Shown: positions 21,958 to 31,797 of the stretch, one piece after another
Numbering within the stretch: position 1 is the stretch's first letter
Layout: each line of letters starts with the position of its first letter
Assembly (NCBI GenBank): GCA_038503065.1
Contig: JBCAMK010000009.1
Location: 2,039,844-2,103,843 of the forward strand
Reading direction: 5' to 3'
DNA length: 64,000 bases
From: Paragyromitra xinjiangensis
Lineage: Eukaryota > Ascomycota > Pezizomycetes > Pezizales > Discinaceae
Translations under genes and position numbers: made by a program
The notes under the pieces: model-generated
Told to the model about the DNA's origin: nothing
The model's database searches: none
The model's input: the letters and a program-made list of their open reading frames with translations, nothing else

Positions 21958-23436
21958 ATGTATAAGTCCCAGGGGCGCCCGGCGTGCTCTAACCGAGAAT
22001 CAGACCAAGAATCAAACCAGATGTCAGTCAAAAGCAAAGTCACCGGATCGTCGACCGAGAAGCGAGTCAGGCATCTGATTTCTATCGGCGCATTTACGAA
22101 AGATGATTTAGTTGATCATCAAAGTGGGGACTCGGAGGACACTGTCAAGTTGAACCTGTTAAAGTACGTGACGGCAGCGCAGGAGAGATTTGAAGAAGAA
22201 CAAAAAGGAGCCATCATTCAGCGGGCACCAGGAAATTTAACAGTTGAGGCATTACTTGCGGCCACCACACCACATCGAGGTTCAAACTATCCCGACTTTC
22301 AACATCACAGCCAGCTCAAGGTCATTGGCTCAACGGGGCAACGTCATATGATAATTATGGACTGCAGGCGTGCAATTTTTGCCTACAGATTTCCGATACC
22401 TGAAATCTACATTGAAAAGCTGGAGCGAACGGATAAGATCTTGCCGGCCAGAAAGGCGAGGGAAGAGGGGAAAGGGCCGAGGGGAGATTTTAGCATTCGG
22501 GAATATGCTTGTTGGGCTGACTACTCTACTCATACGTACATGAACAAGGGCTATTTGAGTGACATGCCCCACTCCTATAAATGGAAAACCGAGAATGAGA
22601 ATCTATTCACATACTGCTCTGAACGACTTAGACTAATAGCACCTGATCAATGGGTTGCAATGAAAAAACTATGGGACAACACCCAAGGGCGGGTGAATAA
22701 AGGACAGAAAAGAAAGAAGAAAGCCGACGAAGGGGTAGCCGACGAAAGAGTAGAGGCCGAAAAGCTGCATCATGTGGCTGGCATCTGGCCTGGGGTAGCT
22801 ATCAACCAACGACAAATCAGGGATGGAAAATGTCATCGGGATATCCAAGACGGGAGAGGAAAATTCAATCTTGTAATACCCTATGGAACGTGGGAAGGAG
22901 GATACGTTGCTTTATGGCAGCTGAAAAAAAAAGTACATGTTTGCAGAGGAGAAGGGTTGCTCTTTCTAGGTAATGCTATCGCTCACAATGTGGTTGATAT
23001 TAAGAGTGGAGTGAGGAATAGTTTGGATCTATTCTGCCACCAAAGCAATTTTGCAGCGAGAAGAACTGAAAATGTGCGCCAGAATAAACTGCAAACTTGG
23101 AATACGGGAGCAACTGTGGCGGCCGGGGATAGGTCCAAGCTTGAGAAACAAGTCAAAAGGCGGGGGAGCCTGGGAGGAGTGGAGGAAAAACCCGAAGAAA
23201 CAAAGCAAGCGTGCGCGTCGAAAGTGGTTAAAAAGAGGAGAAAAGAACATGAAGATATCGATGGCGATGGCGATGTATCAACTAAATGGTTAGAGGGGTA
23301 AGTGCCCTGAACGAATGTCCCGAACTAGCAACATGACGCTTTGAGCGTTGCGTTACCAGTTATCTAAAATCCCAAGATAGAAAACATGCTAACAAAACGA
23401 AACAATAGGTATGAGAGTTGGAAAGCGGCTGTATAA
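21958..23436 (+). CDS. Putative 2-oxoglutarate/Fe(II) dioxygenase, TET/JBP-like
   Basis: The ATG at 21958 opens MYKSQGRPACSNRE. Exon 1 ends at 23297 on a consensus GTAAGT donor; an intron with GCTAAC branch site and CAATAG acceptor leads to exon 2 (23409-23436, ending ESWKAAV). Without splicing the frame would stop four bases later. The product has about 455 residues. Residues ~290-365 look like a double-stranded beta-helix active site: metal ligands H293-x-D295 (CHRDIQDGRG), a glycine pair in TWEGGYVALW (~312), distal His343 (FLGNAIAHNV) and a 2OG-binding Arg353 (GVRNSLDLFCH). This spacing fits fungal TET/JBP-type oxygenases, which oxidise 5-methylpyrimidines, but other 2OG oxygenases share it. 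The basic C-terminal tail (KKRRKEHED) could be a nuclear signal. It is divergent from the truncated SNF2-like gene and upstream of a broken SNF2 fragment. Confidence 0.6.
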
Positions 23437-24095
23437 TAGCATCAGCAGCCTGCTTGCCTCTTAATCGACGGCCTGTCAGCCTCCGAACCAACTGCTGAAT
23501 CACCCCCGAATCGGCTGGAAAACAGTCGACTGATAGATAAGAGCCGTGGGCTGGAGCAGGGAGGCGAGCAGGAGGTGATGGTGGGCGATATAAGGGAATT
23601 GCTGGCGGAAGATGATGAGCTTAGTTGAGTCGGTAAGCAAGAGTTCGTGTTTCGACTTCGCTGGACCCGTAGTAGTACGTATGTGAACGTATGTGGAAAT
23701 AATAGAGTAACAAGAGATAGACAGCTTAGGATAATTAAATGAAGAAAAGTACATTGATCTTTACAGGCCGTGAACATACGCTCGCTATGGCTATGTTTGG
23801 TGTTGGATGCATCAGCAAAAAAAAATGTTTCCGGGAGTTTGGCTCCCCGGGAGGCGATTTCCTCCCTGACCTCCTGCAGCTCCCGAACCTCCTGGAGTAG
23901 ACTGTTAGGGTTTAGGTTTGCTCCATCCCCATAATCCTCCAAGAGTGCTCTTCTCCACTTCCAGGTGCTGATATCACTTAGGATAACCCTGACCCTCGGG
24001 ACTTGTAGAATTTCTGTCAATTCCACGCTGTTGCAGCCGCCCACCCCTATTAATTTCCCCTACCGTCACCCCCTACATCTCCCCATCATGCAGCT

Positions 24096-24299
24096 TCAGG
24101 CGGGGATTCTTCGCTGCCTCCGGTAGTGATAGGGTGGGCAAAGTTCCTTCAATGTATCACACTCCGCCGGTGTGCCGAGGATACCCTTTGGGGTAAATCT
24201 TTGCTTGACCTGCCGGGCCACCACACCCAAGATGTTCACCTCCAAACTTTGGCAAACTAAGAAATCAAAGATACTTTTATAGGGCTTTCGAATCGAGCG
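24096..24299 (-). CDS. Open exon-like stretch, unknown
   Basis: After a CCCATAG acceptor-like site the minus strand is open for 67 codons to TGA at 24096-24098. It reads KPYKSIFDFLVCQSLEVNIL and later RFTPKGILGTPAECD and ELCPPYHYRRQRR. Composition is protein-like with several hydrophobic strands. It has no ATG, so upstream exons would be needed, yet SNF2 remnants of opposite orientation lie there. It is probably a fragment of a broken gene; family unknown. Confidence 0.25.
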   Translation of the reverse strand, partial: RSIRKPYKSIFDFLVCQSLEVNILGVVARQVKQRFTPKGILGTPAECDTLKELCPPYHYRRQRRIPA

Positions 24300-24380
24300 C
24301 TATGGGAGATTGAGAGAGATTTTGAAGATCACAGTCGCGGTGTCGAGGCAAGGCAGCTTGGCGGTAAAGGCAATGGGAGG

Positions 24381-24718
24381 GGTGCAGATAATAGCCCCCA
24401 AGGATGGAGTGTTTGACGCAGGTGCCGGATAGCGCCCACTGTTCCAGTAATTTCCATGCTCCCGGAGTTGAAACAGAAACATTGGCTCAAGAAAAACGTG
24501 ATGGAAATATTTCGGGGACAAAAGAAGAGGATCCATTCCAGAAAAAACCGAAGAGAATTATTAAGACGTCTTCAGGGCTTAAATGGTTGGGAAATTTTGG
24601 AAAGGGAGAATGAGTTTCGATCCCGAGGTTTTCTTGGCAGCAAAGATAACTCTGGAATGCCCGACAAGTTATTAATATTTTCTACAAGCCCTGCAACACT
24701 ACACTGCGTCGACCTGGT
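24381..24718 (+). pseudogene. Broken SNF2 C-terminal fragment
   Basis: The translated frames align with the intact SNF2-like protein at residues ~1285-1404. TVPVISMLPELKQKHWLKK matches TIPAIFILPQLKEQQWLKE; EEDPFQKKPKRIIK matches DKDPFRQHLQDIIR in a second frame; and PDKLLIFSTSPATLHCVDLV matches SDKLLIFSASPAVLHCVDLV back in the first frame. So there are two compensating frameshifts. A TGA at 24414-24416 stands where the intact copy has Trp. The GTAATA donor that follows CVDL in the intact gene is also present (CTGGTAATA, about 24718), and a weak continuation may run to 24902. Confidence 0.8.
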
Positions 24719-24902
24719 AATATCCTCCAAGATCTTCCGTGCTTTTTCTCGATCAATTTCCACATATACCCGTAAGCTCGTGTGCGATCTAGCTAAATTC
24801 TTTCATTACTGCAGTCACGATGTTTAGAATACTGGGGCTTGAGCGTTACCCAAGCGTATATGCGGTGAATAACAAAGCGGAATATGGCAATCTCAGTATC
24901 TA

Positions 24903-26640
24903 ACTTTGCCTTATAACCCTAACCCTTCACTATTTATAAGAATACCCTAACAAATTCTTCCCAAAATCTCAAGAATATTCTTTATTAGTATTTTTATAGC
25001 GAAAGTTTTTATGAATTCAAGCTACCATGGTAGTTGAAATTGGTGTTGCGTTACGTCGTGGACTCGAACTGTTCAGTTATTTTTATCCTCCAAAAAGTAC
25101 CAAATGGTAAAGACTACGATGCAGTACATAGGGCCAAAAAGCTAGAAATATACTCCCAAAGGGACGTTTGCTCAAGTATTAAGCCTGGAATAAATTCTGG
25201 GTGTTGGTTGAGAGAATTTCCCTTGCAATTAGGTTCAAATAAGGTTTTGCTGTTGCAGCTGATACCATGTCCGGATCTGGGCCCACATGCCGTACTTCCG
25301 ACCCACAGAACACCAAGCCTGATACAATACATACACCCGTATTACCTACTGACTCATCATCAGCGAATTGTGTGACTGGTAGGGCTGATAGTTAGTGACA
25401 GACATAACTTGTTACGGGTAAAGCTCAGCCAGAAACCATTTTTGAACTTCAACTTACTACCGTATCCCTTACGCTAGTAAAGCTGCCAACTAGTTTGGTG
25501 GCTGAGTGCAAGGTTTCATTTCAGCCCCATATCCGGCTAGGAAACTTCTCAATACAGCAAGATCGTCCGTTTATCTACCTGATCGAGGTTGACATATTTG
25601 GCAGCCTCTAAGCACCAGCGGAAGGGATACGTATATCTCGGTGGTGTTGGACACAACCGGGTTAGGCGGTCCAAACGCAGCCTGCAAAGCTGCCTTGAAG
25701 AATTAGGAACTTTTCCCCAAACCATAGAATGGCTCCCCGGATATAGGTATTTTTAAGTATTTCGATCTTCCCCGGCCTGGTTGCGTTCAACACCAACGAG
25801 ATATTACGGTAGACCAAGGCTCTCTTTGTTACCAACGGTGACTCGATGCGAGGAGAACTATGGAGATGATATTGTGCCACCGCGACCTCATAGGTTAATC
25901 AAGTCCTCTCTCTGTCTGCTACATACATCGGCCTAAGTTTTTTGTGGGGTCCAGGCAAGCGCGAGGTGTTGCACTATGTCTCAGCTCACTTTCCTACTCT
26001 GAAGTGGTTCAGATTTTTACGGGAAGACATCCGATAACATTTAATTCAAATTAATATAAAAAGGGAAGGCTAGACAACACCCAATCGCTCCACTGATACC
26101 CCCCTCCACTACTCTCCCTCACGGTTGCTCCGTGTGATACAAGTGTATGGGGGGTGAAGTTGGGACGGCGAGGGTACTGAAAAACTGTTCTCTGTAGCTT
26201 AATCGTTATAACTAAACATCCTGGCCGTTCCAACTTCACCCCCCATACGCGTCGCACGGTTGCAACGCTCAAAAACCCGGGACTGGACACTATTCTTACA
26301 GGAAATGCCAAGTATTCGCCAAGATATTTATACTGGGGAAACCTCTACGAAATAAAATCTCAAATATAGTGATGGGGGGGTGTCAATATCCCGTGTCTTT
26401 TGCTCGATATCCTAAATTATATATGGGGCAAGTGTTTTGTGACCACTTATGCTCTAATACTATCCCGGATATGAAGAGTTCTCAGATATTCCCCCACTTT
26501 CTATAAGAATACACTAAGGGAACCCCCCCAAAGTGATAAGAATATTCTTGTATGGTGATATTCTTATTTTCCCATACAAAATATCCTGGTTCTGCCATCC
26601 GTATTCTTATAAGCTGAATATTCTTATAGAAAGTATTCTT
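24903..26640. other. Gene-free stretch with element fragments
   Basis: No supported gene. A 113-codon plus-strand frame at 25034-25375 has protein-like parts but no start context or homologue. A short inverted repeat lies at 26144-26248, and a truncated relative of the 51564 mariner-like element (TATTCTTATA motifs) lies at about 26370-26660. Confidence 0.4.
26144..26248. repeat. Short hairpin repeat
   Basis: GTATGGGGGGTGAAGTTGG near 26144 is inverted as CCAACTTCACCCCCCATAC ending at 26248, with a spacer of about 60 bases. CACGGTTGC lies outside both arms. It could be a small MITE; no target duplication was clear. Confidence 0.65.
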
Positions 26641-26684
26641 ATAGGGTACTGACTAGCCTCGCTTCCACTCGACTAGATTGGTCG

Positions 26685-27104
26685 CTATCGTTGGACCATC
26701 AACTCCTAAAAGAGTTAAACTCGCGATCCGAGAAACCAATACTCGAAAAACTGATAACTTACTCTCATCTCCTGCATAAATTGGTGCATCGTGACCTGCA
26801 GGGTCTTGAATCGTGTCTCCATCATGTCGAACCTATCGTTCATCATGTTTTCCAAGCCATCGAACCTCTCTTCCAAGCCATCGAATCTCTTCTCCAGCCT
26901 GGATACATTCTCCCGAACGTCGTGTACCATCTCTTCGACTCGAGTCACTCTCGCGTCAACTGAAGCAATGTCAGCTTGTGGTGGCGGTGTCCTCCGAATA
27001 AGAACCGTCTCTACCGGCGGGGGTGTTGGCTGCATCTCTCGTAGCGCTATCAATGCCTCGGATAGTGTTGTCTCTGAGACGTGGGTCATGGAAGCGTCAG
27101 ACAT
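26685..27104 (-). CDS. Small coiled-coil protein
   Basis: The ATG is at 27104 (MSDASMTHVSETT). Exon 1 ends at 26763 (MRQ-like helix end EMR, donor GTAAGT) and a short exon 26705-26685 after a CTTTTAG acceptor adds ELMVQR. Total is about 120 residues. After a Pro-rich stretch (MQPTPPPVE, RRTPPPQAD), residues ~45-114 form a strong heptad pattern with two tandem RFDGLEE/RFDGLEN units followed by NDRFDMMETRFKTL. It resembles the 28661 gene in layout: coiled coil, then a phase-0 intron after an Arg codon, then a tiny last exon. Function unknown; such proteins usually oligomerise. Confidence 0.6.
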
Positions 27105-27923
27105 CGCTTCTCTTTATTCCTCAGTTACTCGGTTAGTCGGTTAGAATCGCCTCGAGGTTAGAGAGACTCGCGGTTCTATCCTAGTCCTAGCTAGCTTCGC
27201 CGTGTGTGTGGTTCAACCCGTCCTTGATGGGATGTTGCAAGAGTAATACAGCAATACTCAAGAGTCGGGTGCGTGTATGATTTATCTATCCATCTATCTC
27301 AAGAGTCGGGGGGAATGGCCCTCTTATTTACCGTTTTACATGAGGTAGGGTAACCCTGATTATGACTCTCACACGTCAAGGTTTAGGGTTAATGGTGTGT
27401 GGCAGTTGCTCATTTTTTTTTAATTATGAGTTTATTGTAACTAGAACTCTAGCTACAAAAGGATAGGACCCTTTTAGGGCATTCATCCTACGGCATGAGT
27501 AAACCCAGCCAAAAAAAAAAAATAAACAAAAGTACAAGTACTTATGTTAACGAAATAAACAACCAGAAATAAATCACCAGTTCCACTTTATACTGAACCT
27601 CAAAGCCCGCAAGGGCAGCCGCTCATGCCACCGTTTTGAAGTCACTGCCTAGATAGGAGCTTTCTATTCCCCAACTAAAAATTTGCGAAGCTGCCTGAGT
27701 TTAAGGGTTTTACATACGAAATGCCAGAAAACAGTGGTAGTTATCTTGTTCAGAATCAATATCCCAAAGGCGCTATGGAGGAAAGAGAGATGTCAAAAGG
27801 GCACCAAAAAGATGCCAAGAGAGGTGCATGAGACTGCCGAGACTGCCTCCAACTAATAGAAATGGCTTTCTCACCAGATCTTGCCAGCTTGGGCAACGCA
27901 ACTTCAAGACGGCCGCATGAGTA

Positions 27924-28165
27924 TGGTTCCGGAAACCTAGAAGGTGTACCAAACTAAGAGGGAAGGCAACGCTCTTGGCAGCAGGGTTAGGGGTTTTTTT
28001 TTGGAGGGCAGCAGGCGAAACAATTTACTCGTCCAGCAAGTGGACAAGATAATGATGACCATTTCCATTCAATAATCTTAATCTCTCTTGATTCTGGACC
28101 TAACCCTACTGCCAAGAGCGTTGCCTCCCTCTTAGTTTGGTACACCTTCTAGGTTTCCGGAACCA
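27924..28165. mobile_element. MITE with ~70-base TIRs, TA target site
   Basis: TA at 27922-27923 and 28166-28167. The left arm TGGTTCCGGAAACCTAGAAG continues through GTGTACCAAACTAAGAGGGA and GGCAACGCTCTTGGCAG; the right arm is the inverse with few changes. It is 242 bases and non-coding. Confidence 0.9.
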
Positions 28166-28220
28166 TACTTCATTGTCGAGGTTGATCCCTACTAATTCTG
28201 ATTAATCGATTTCTATTAAA

Positions 28221-28410
28221 TGGACCGGAGGTCCTGGGGTGTCGGGGGCGGAGCCCCTGACATGGAAGAAGGGGCGTAGCGACTGTTAATGGTACATAGA
28301 ACCTTCGTCACCTGAGTCTTTGATCCTCCGTGAAGGCCGGGTAACTGTCATGATGACTAATGACTGAGTAAGTTGGAGTGACTTAAGATTGAGCCTCCCC
28401 ATCGCCGCGC
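28221..28410 (+). repeat. GGGGCGGAGCCCC-bearing direct repeat, left copy
   Basis: It shares ATGGACCGGAGGTCCTGGGG, GGGGGCGGAGCCCC, GTGAAGGCCGGGTAAC and GATGACTAA.GACTGA with 29735-29925 in the same orientation, so the two copies bracket the coiled-coil gene at 28661. Confidence 0.8.
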
Positions 28411-28660
28411 CCATTGCTGCTCTTCCGGTTAACTGTTGACCCTTCAACCTTCAACACCACTAACCTCCAAGCTTTACGTCGCCAAAGCCCTACTTGACTA
28501 GACGAGCATCTCCTACTGGACAGGTCCTTGACTTCACGATAATCATCGAGGTAAGTATCAGCCTTCCTGAAGGTCGTCGCTGAACGGGATATCATGACGG
28601 GGTTGGCGAAGAAGCACCTACTGACTGCTCGTGCCTATTGCCCCTTTTAGATCTGAAGCT

Positions 28661-29430
28661 ATGGCGGAGGCAATCACCGACATCGCGAGCTTCGTTACTG
28701 AATCAACCGTTCCCGACGCCGTGTACGATGCGGCAGGTCCTCAACCCCCAACCACTGCACGTGAGCAGTGGATCCAAAGCGTCACCCTGCATCAGACCAC
28801 CGATGAGATAGTGGTGAACCTCGTTGGCGCCGTCTATGATCACCGTATATTCGCCAAGGCTGAATCCCGTGAGCTGGAAAGGCGATTGCATGCCCGGCTG
28901 GACCAGTGGGGTGAAGGGATCACCTCTCGAGTGGATGGAATCGAGGAAAGGCTTGGTGCCTTGAACCAACGCTTCGATAGGATGGAGAGAAGGTCCGACG
29001 AGAAGATTGGTGCCTTGAATCAACGCTTCGATAGGATGGAGAGAAGGTCCGACGAGAAGATTGGTGCCCTGAATGAACGCTTCGATAGGATGGAGAGAAG
29101 GTCCGACGAGAAGATTGGTGCCCTGAATGAACGCTTCGATAGGATGGAGAGCAGGACGGACCTCATGGATCAGATGCTGGCCAGCAGGCTCTCCCAGCTG
29201 GAGAAAGGTCACGAGGAGGTGAAGGCGCTGTTGAAGGGCTTCATCTTGGAGGTGCGGGTGAGTTCATTCCTTCCCCTCGACAGTCGCTCCGCTCCCTCCT
29301 CTTCTATCGGGGGCTCCGCCCCCAACACCCCACTGGACCTCCGGTACTGATATCTAACAATCTGTTGATTGACTGGTTGACTGACTCCTTCTAGAACATG
29401 GTCGCCGCTCTGCCTGGCGCGGAGAAGTGA
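28661..29430 (+). CDS. Coiled-coil protein with 18-residue tandem repeats
   Basis: The first ATG is at 28661 (MAEAITDIASFVTE). Exon 1 ends at 29257 (EVR|GTGAGT, phase 0). A 137-base intron ends TTCTAG at 29394, and the last exon 29395-29430 encodes NMVAALPGAEK. The product is about 210 residues. The N-terminal ~65 residues look folded, followed by a heptad-rich helix. From 28955 a 54-base unit is repeated four times (periods at 28955, 29009, 29063, 29117), giving GALNQRFDRMERRSDEK-type repeats. If the intron were retained, the tail would be coded by the inverted GGGGCTCCGCCCCC repeat, which is why I prefer splicing. It is related in design to the 26685-27104 gene. Copy number of the 54-base unit may vary between strains. 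Confidence 0.65.
28955..29150 (+). repeat. 54-base coding tandem repeat
   Basis: Four near-identical units begin with GGTGCC(T/C)TGAA and contain CGCTTCGATAGGATGGAGAG and AGGTCCGACGAGAAGATT. The period keeps frame, so units add or remove 18 residues of coiled coil. Confidence 0.95.
29306..29344 (-). repeat. Inverted GGGGCTCCGCCCC fragment in an intron
   Basis: GGGGGCTCCGCCCCCAACAC and CACTGGACCTCCGGT are the reverse complement of the left-copy start at 28221-28255. The fragment lies within the proposed intron of the coiled-coil gene. Confidence 0.75.
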
Positions 29431-29734
29431 TCTTCTACCTGTTGCCTTTGCGTATGACTGGATAGGGGGCTGAAGGGTAAGTAGGCTACCACTCCTATGG
29501 CTGCACGGTATCAGAGAACTAACCTTTCTGCTCCAGGAATAGCGAGCTGCCGGTTGGAGGATAAATGCATTTCTTTCTATTATCTCGTGTACCTAGTACC
29601 TAGCTCTTCTGGTTGGCAATTGAATCGTTTGATCGACCGTTCCGTTTCTGTTTCGTCATCGTGCACTGCCAAGAGTTACCCTACTTGATCGTGGAGGTCA
29701 ACTACTACTTATCCCGATCAATAGATTTCTATTC

Positions 29735-29925
29735 AATGGACCGTAGGTCCTGGGGTGTCGGGGGCGGAGCCCCGACAGAGGGAGAGGGAGCGGAGCGACC
29801 GTCAATGGTAGAACTATTCCATCGCCTGAATCCTCGTCCCTCCGTGAAGGCCGGGTAACCATCAGAATGACTAACAACTGACTAACCCCTAGTGACTTGA
29901 GATAGCGCCTCCCCACCGCCGCTCC
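29735..29925 (+). repeat. GGGGCGGAGCCCC-bearing direct repeat, right copy
   Basis: Same order of blocks as 28221-28410 (TGGACCGTAGGTCCTGGGGT, GGGGGCGGAGCCCC, CCGTGAAGGCCGGGTAACC). Together the copies flank about 1.3 kb containing the coiled-coil gene. Confidence 0.8.
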
Positions 29926-30106
29926 GAAGGTGCGGCCTTGTATTTACTAAAGGCGTGGCTGGTACAGGCACGTGTATGATTCCCTTTAGTAAATACTGGA
30001 ACCTTGGAACCAGACTAGAAACTACGCAGGAGTGACCATTTTAACTACCAGTAGGGGTCGAGGTGGGACCGTGCTCAGGTCTACCGCAAAACGTAGTATT
30101 CGACCC

Positions 30107-30316
30107 CTAACCCTTGAAGCTCGACTTTTGAGTGTACCTCTCATCATCCATCCCTTCCTCTAACTCATTCCAGGTCTCTTCACTGTCCGTCTTTGCTAGT
30201 GCTGTAACCAGTGGTTGCTGTGTGAGAATCTGTAGGGAATTGTGGACCCCATCCACGAAAAGGCTAGAAGACTCTACACAAAGAGCTTGATATGATACCA
30301 ATGATATTGTACTAAA
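30107..30316 (-). CDS. Possible terminal exon, unknown
   Basis: After a CTCTTAG acceptor-like site the minus strand is open for 69 codons to a stop at 30107, reading VESSSLFVDGVHNSLQIL and SEETWNELEEGMDDERY. An acidic, helical C-terminus is plausible. A second minus-strand frame at 30558-30746 could be an earlier exon but runs into the arm of a mobile element. Start and family are unknown. Confidence 0.25.
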   Translation of the reverse strand, partial: FSTISLVSYQALCVESSSLFVDGVHNSLQILTQQPLVTALAKTDSEETWNELEEGMDDERYTQKSSFKG

Positions 30317-30714
30317 CTAAGAGCTCTTGATATGTTTGAGAATGATTCCTGAGGATTTGACAATTTCAGCCCGTTGCTATGCGGCCGTCTGACCCACAAG
30401 CTAGTCAAATAAGTTACTCATGTCGCCAGTTGGTATTGTTTTCCCTCTTACAGAAATAGATCTGCCCACCAAAACCACCCAGCGAGACAAACTATGATTG
30501 GCTGGTGTTTGGATCGTTTGGGAAGCAAAGATGTTGGTTGCCACTCTGGAGAGTTTCCTACTCGCGTAAGAATCTAGATCTATCTCCTAGATAGGGAAAG
30601 CAATAGCAATCCGGCGGCAAGAGTAAGTCATGAACCACGGTCCCCTTGTTTCCTGGTTTGTATGGAACTTTCGAGAATGCAAAGCCTGTTCGATGTCGCT
30701 TCTGAGATCGAATA

Positions 30715-31143
30715 CCGTTGTATTTTGCGGTTAAGCCTCGAGGCATAATGCAGAGTAGAGAGAGAAAAACCTACAGGAAAGGTCTTAGATTCCGATTTTT
30801 AGCCAATGGAGGGAGCCAATTTGCTGTAGGGTTAGGGGCTGCCACCAAAAGTATGAGTGCAACCTGTTTGCAGTAGTCAATAGCATAGCAGACACATCCG
30901 AGACAACTTTCCTGCAGGCTTTTCTCTCTCCACTCCGCATTACAGTCGTTCACGGGGTGACGGCGAATCCTGCCTGATGGCGAACAGGGGTTATGCGAAG
31001 TATAGGTATTTCAGTACGGATTTGCTATGCTGCCAACTTTCTCGGCCATTGATTGGCTAAAAACCCCTGTTCGCCATCAGTAGGATTCGCCGTCACCCCT
31101 TGAGTGGCTGTACGCCTCGAGGCTTAACTGCGAAATACAACGG
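30715..31143. mobile_element. TIR element with TA target site, carrying a nested MITE
   Basis: TA at 30713-30714 and 31144-31145. The left end CCGTTGTATTTTGCGGTTAA then GCCTCGAGGC is inverted at the right end (GCCTCGAGGCTTAACTGCG..AATACAACGG). A second inverted-repeat element (30954-31099) sits inside. Confidence 0.85.
30954..31099. mobile_element. Nested MITE
   Basis: The left arm GGGGTGACGGCGAATCCTGC continues TGATGGCGAACAGGGGTT; the right arm is its inverse, ending GCCGTCACCCC. It is 146 bases. The target duplication is unclear. Confidence 0.85.
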
Positions 31144-31231
31144 TAGTTGCGGGAATGTCAGATTCATAATGGCCCAAACGCCCTTTGGTTGGCTACTTGA
31201 CGAGAAGTCAAACGATGTATCCAAATTAGTA

Positions 31232-31427
31232 CTCGTGATACCATCGGGTATTCAATGATACAGGGATTCTAATGAAGGGGGACCTTAAGGCGGTGATGCA
31301 CCGCCACTTCGTTGATCAAGCCATTTATGGGAGTTTTCGAACTGTCGATACCGCTTCTTACTATATTCGCCCCATATCTTGATTGGTTCGAATCCCTGTA
31401 TCATTGAATACCCGATTGCATCACGAG
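31232..31427. mobile_element. Family B MITE, complete copy, TA target site
   Basis: TA at 31230-31231 and 31428-31429. The arms are CTCGTGATACCATCGGGTAT / ATACCCGATTGCATCACGAG and extend through TCAATGATACAGGGATTC. The body has GATCAAGCCATTTATGGGAG and, near the right end, GGTTCGAATCC. Relatives lie at 10143, 52097 and 55826. Confidence 0.85.
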
Positions 31428-31436
31428 TAGAAGCGC

Positions 31437-31663
31437 CTCTTCAAACTCGTACCGTTGCCAAGGAGGTGGCGTGCGCGCAATACAGTGGACTAAACTAGAT
31501 AAATAGTAGTAACATATGAATTTCTGTTTGCTCTCCTGACTCACAGCTTTCAAGTCTTGAGGTCCGTCCTCTTGTCTGTGCTTCTCTGAAACTGACCTCC
31601 AGAAAGGCCTAGTCCGCTAGAGATCGCGCACATCACCTTCTTGGCAACAGTACGAGTTTGAAG
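31437..31663. mobile_element. Short TIR element
   Basis: GCCTCTTCAAACTCGTACCG TTGCCAAG at the left is inverted as CTTGGCAACAG TACGAGTTTGAAGAG at the right. It is wedged between the family B and family C elements. Confidence 0.7.
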
Positions 31664-31797
31664 AGTCACCCCCGGCCTGATGGCGCGCCTGGTCAGTTGG
31701 CGGACACGGGCCACCTCTCAACTAGCGAGAGGGTTCGATTGGGTAAAACTTATGGTTATAACCAGTCAATTTTGCAAACCTTGTTAAGGTGGCTCTA

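Noticed and set aside
24456..24827. Intact 123-codon gene
   Set aside because: Its parts align with the SNF2 C-terminal lobe only when two frames are combined, so it is a broken fragment.
31390..31410. tRNA gene suggested by GGTTCGAATCC
   Set aside because: The word is part of a TIR element (family B) and no cloverleaf can be drawn around it.
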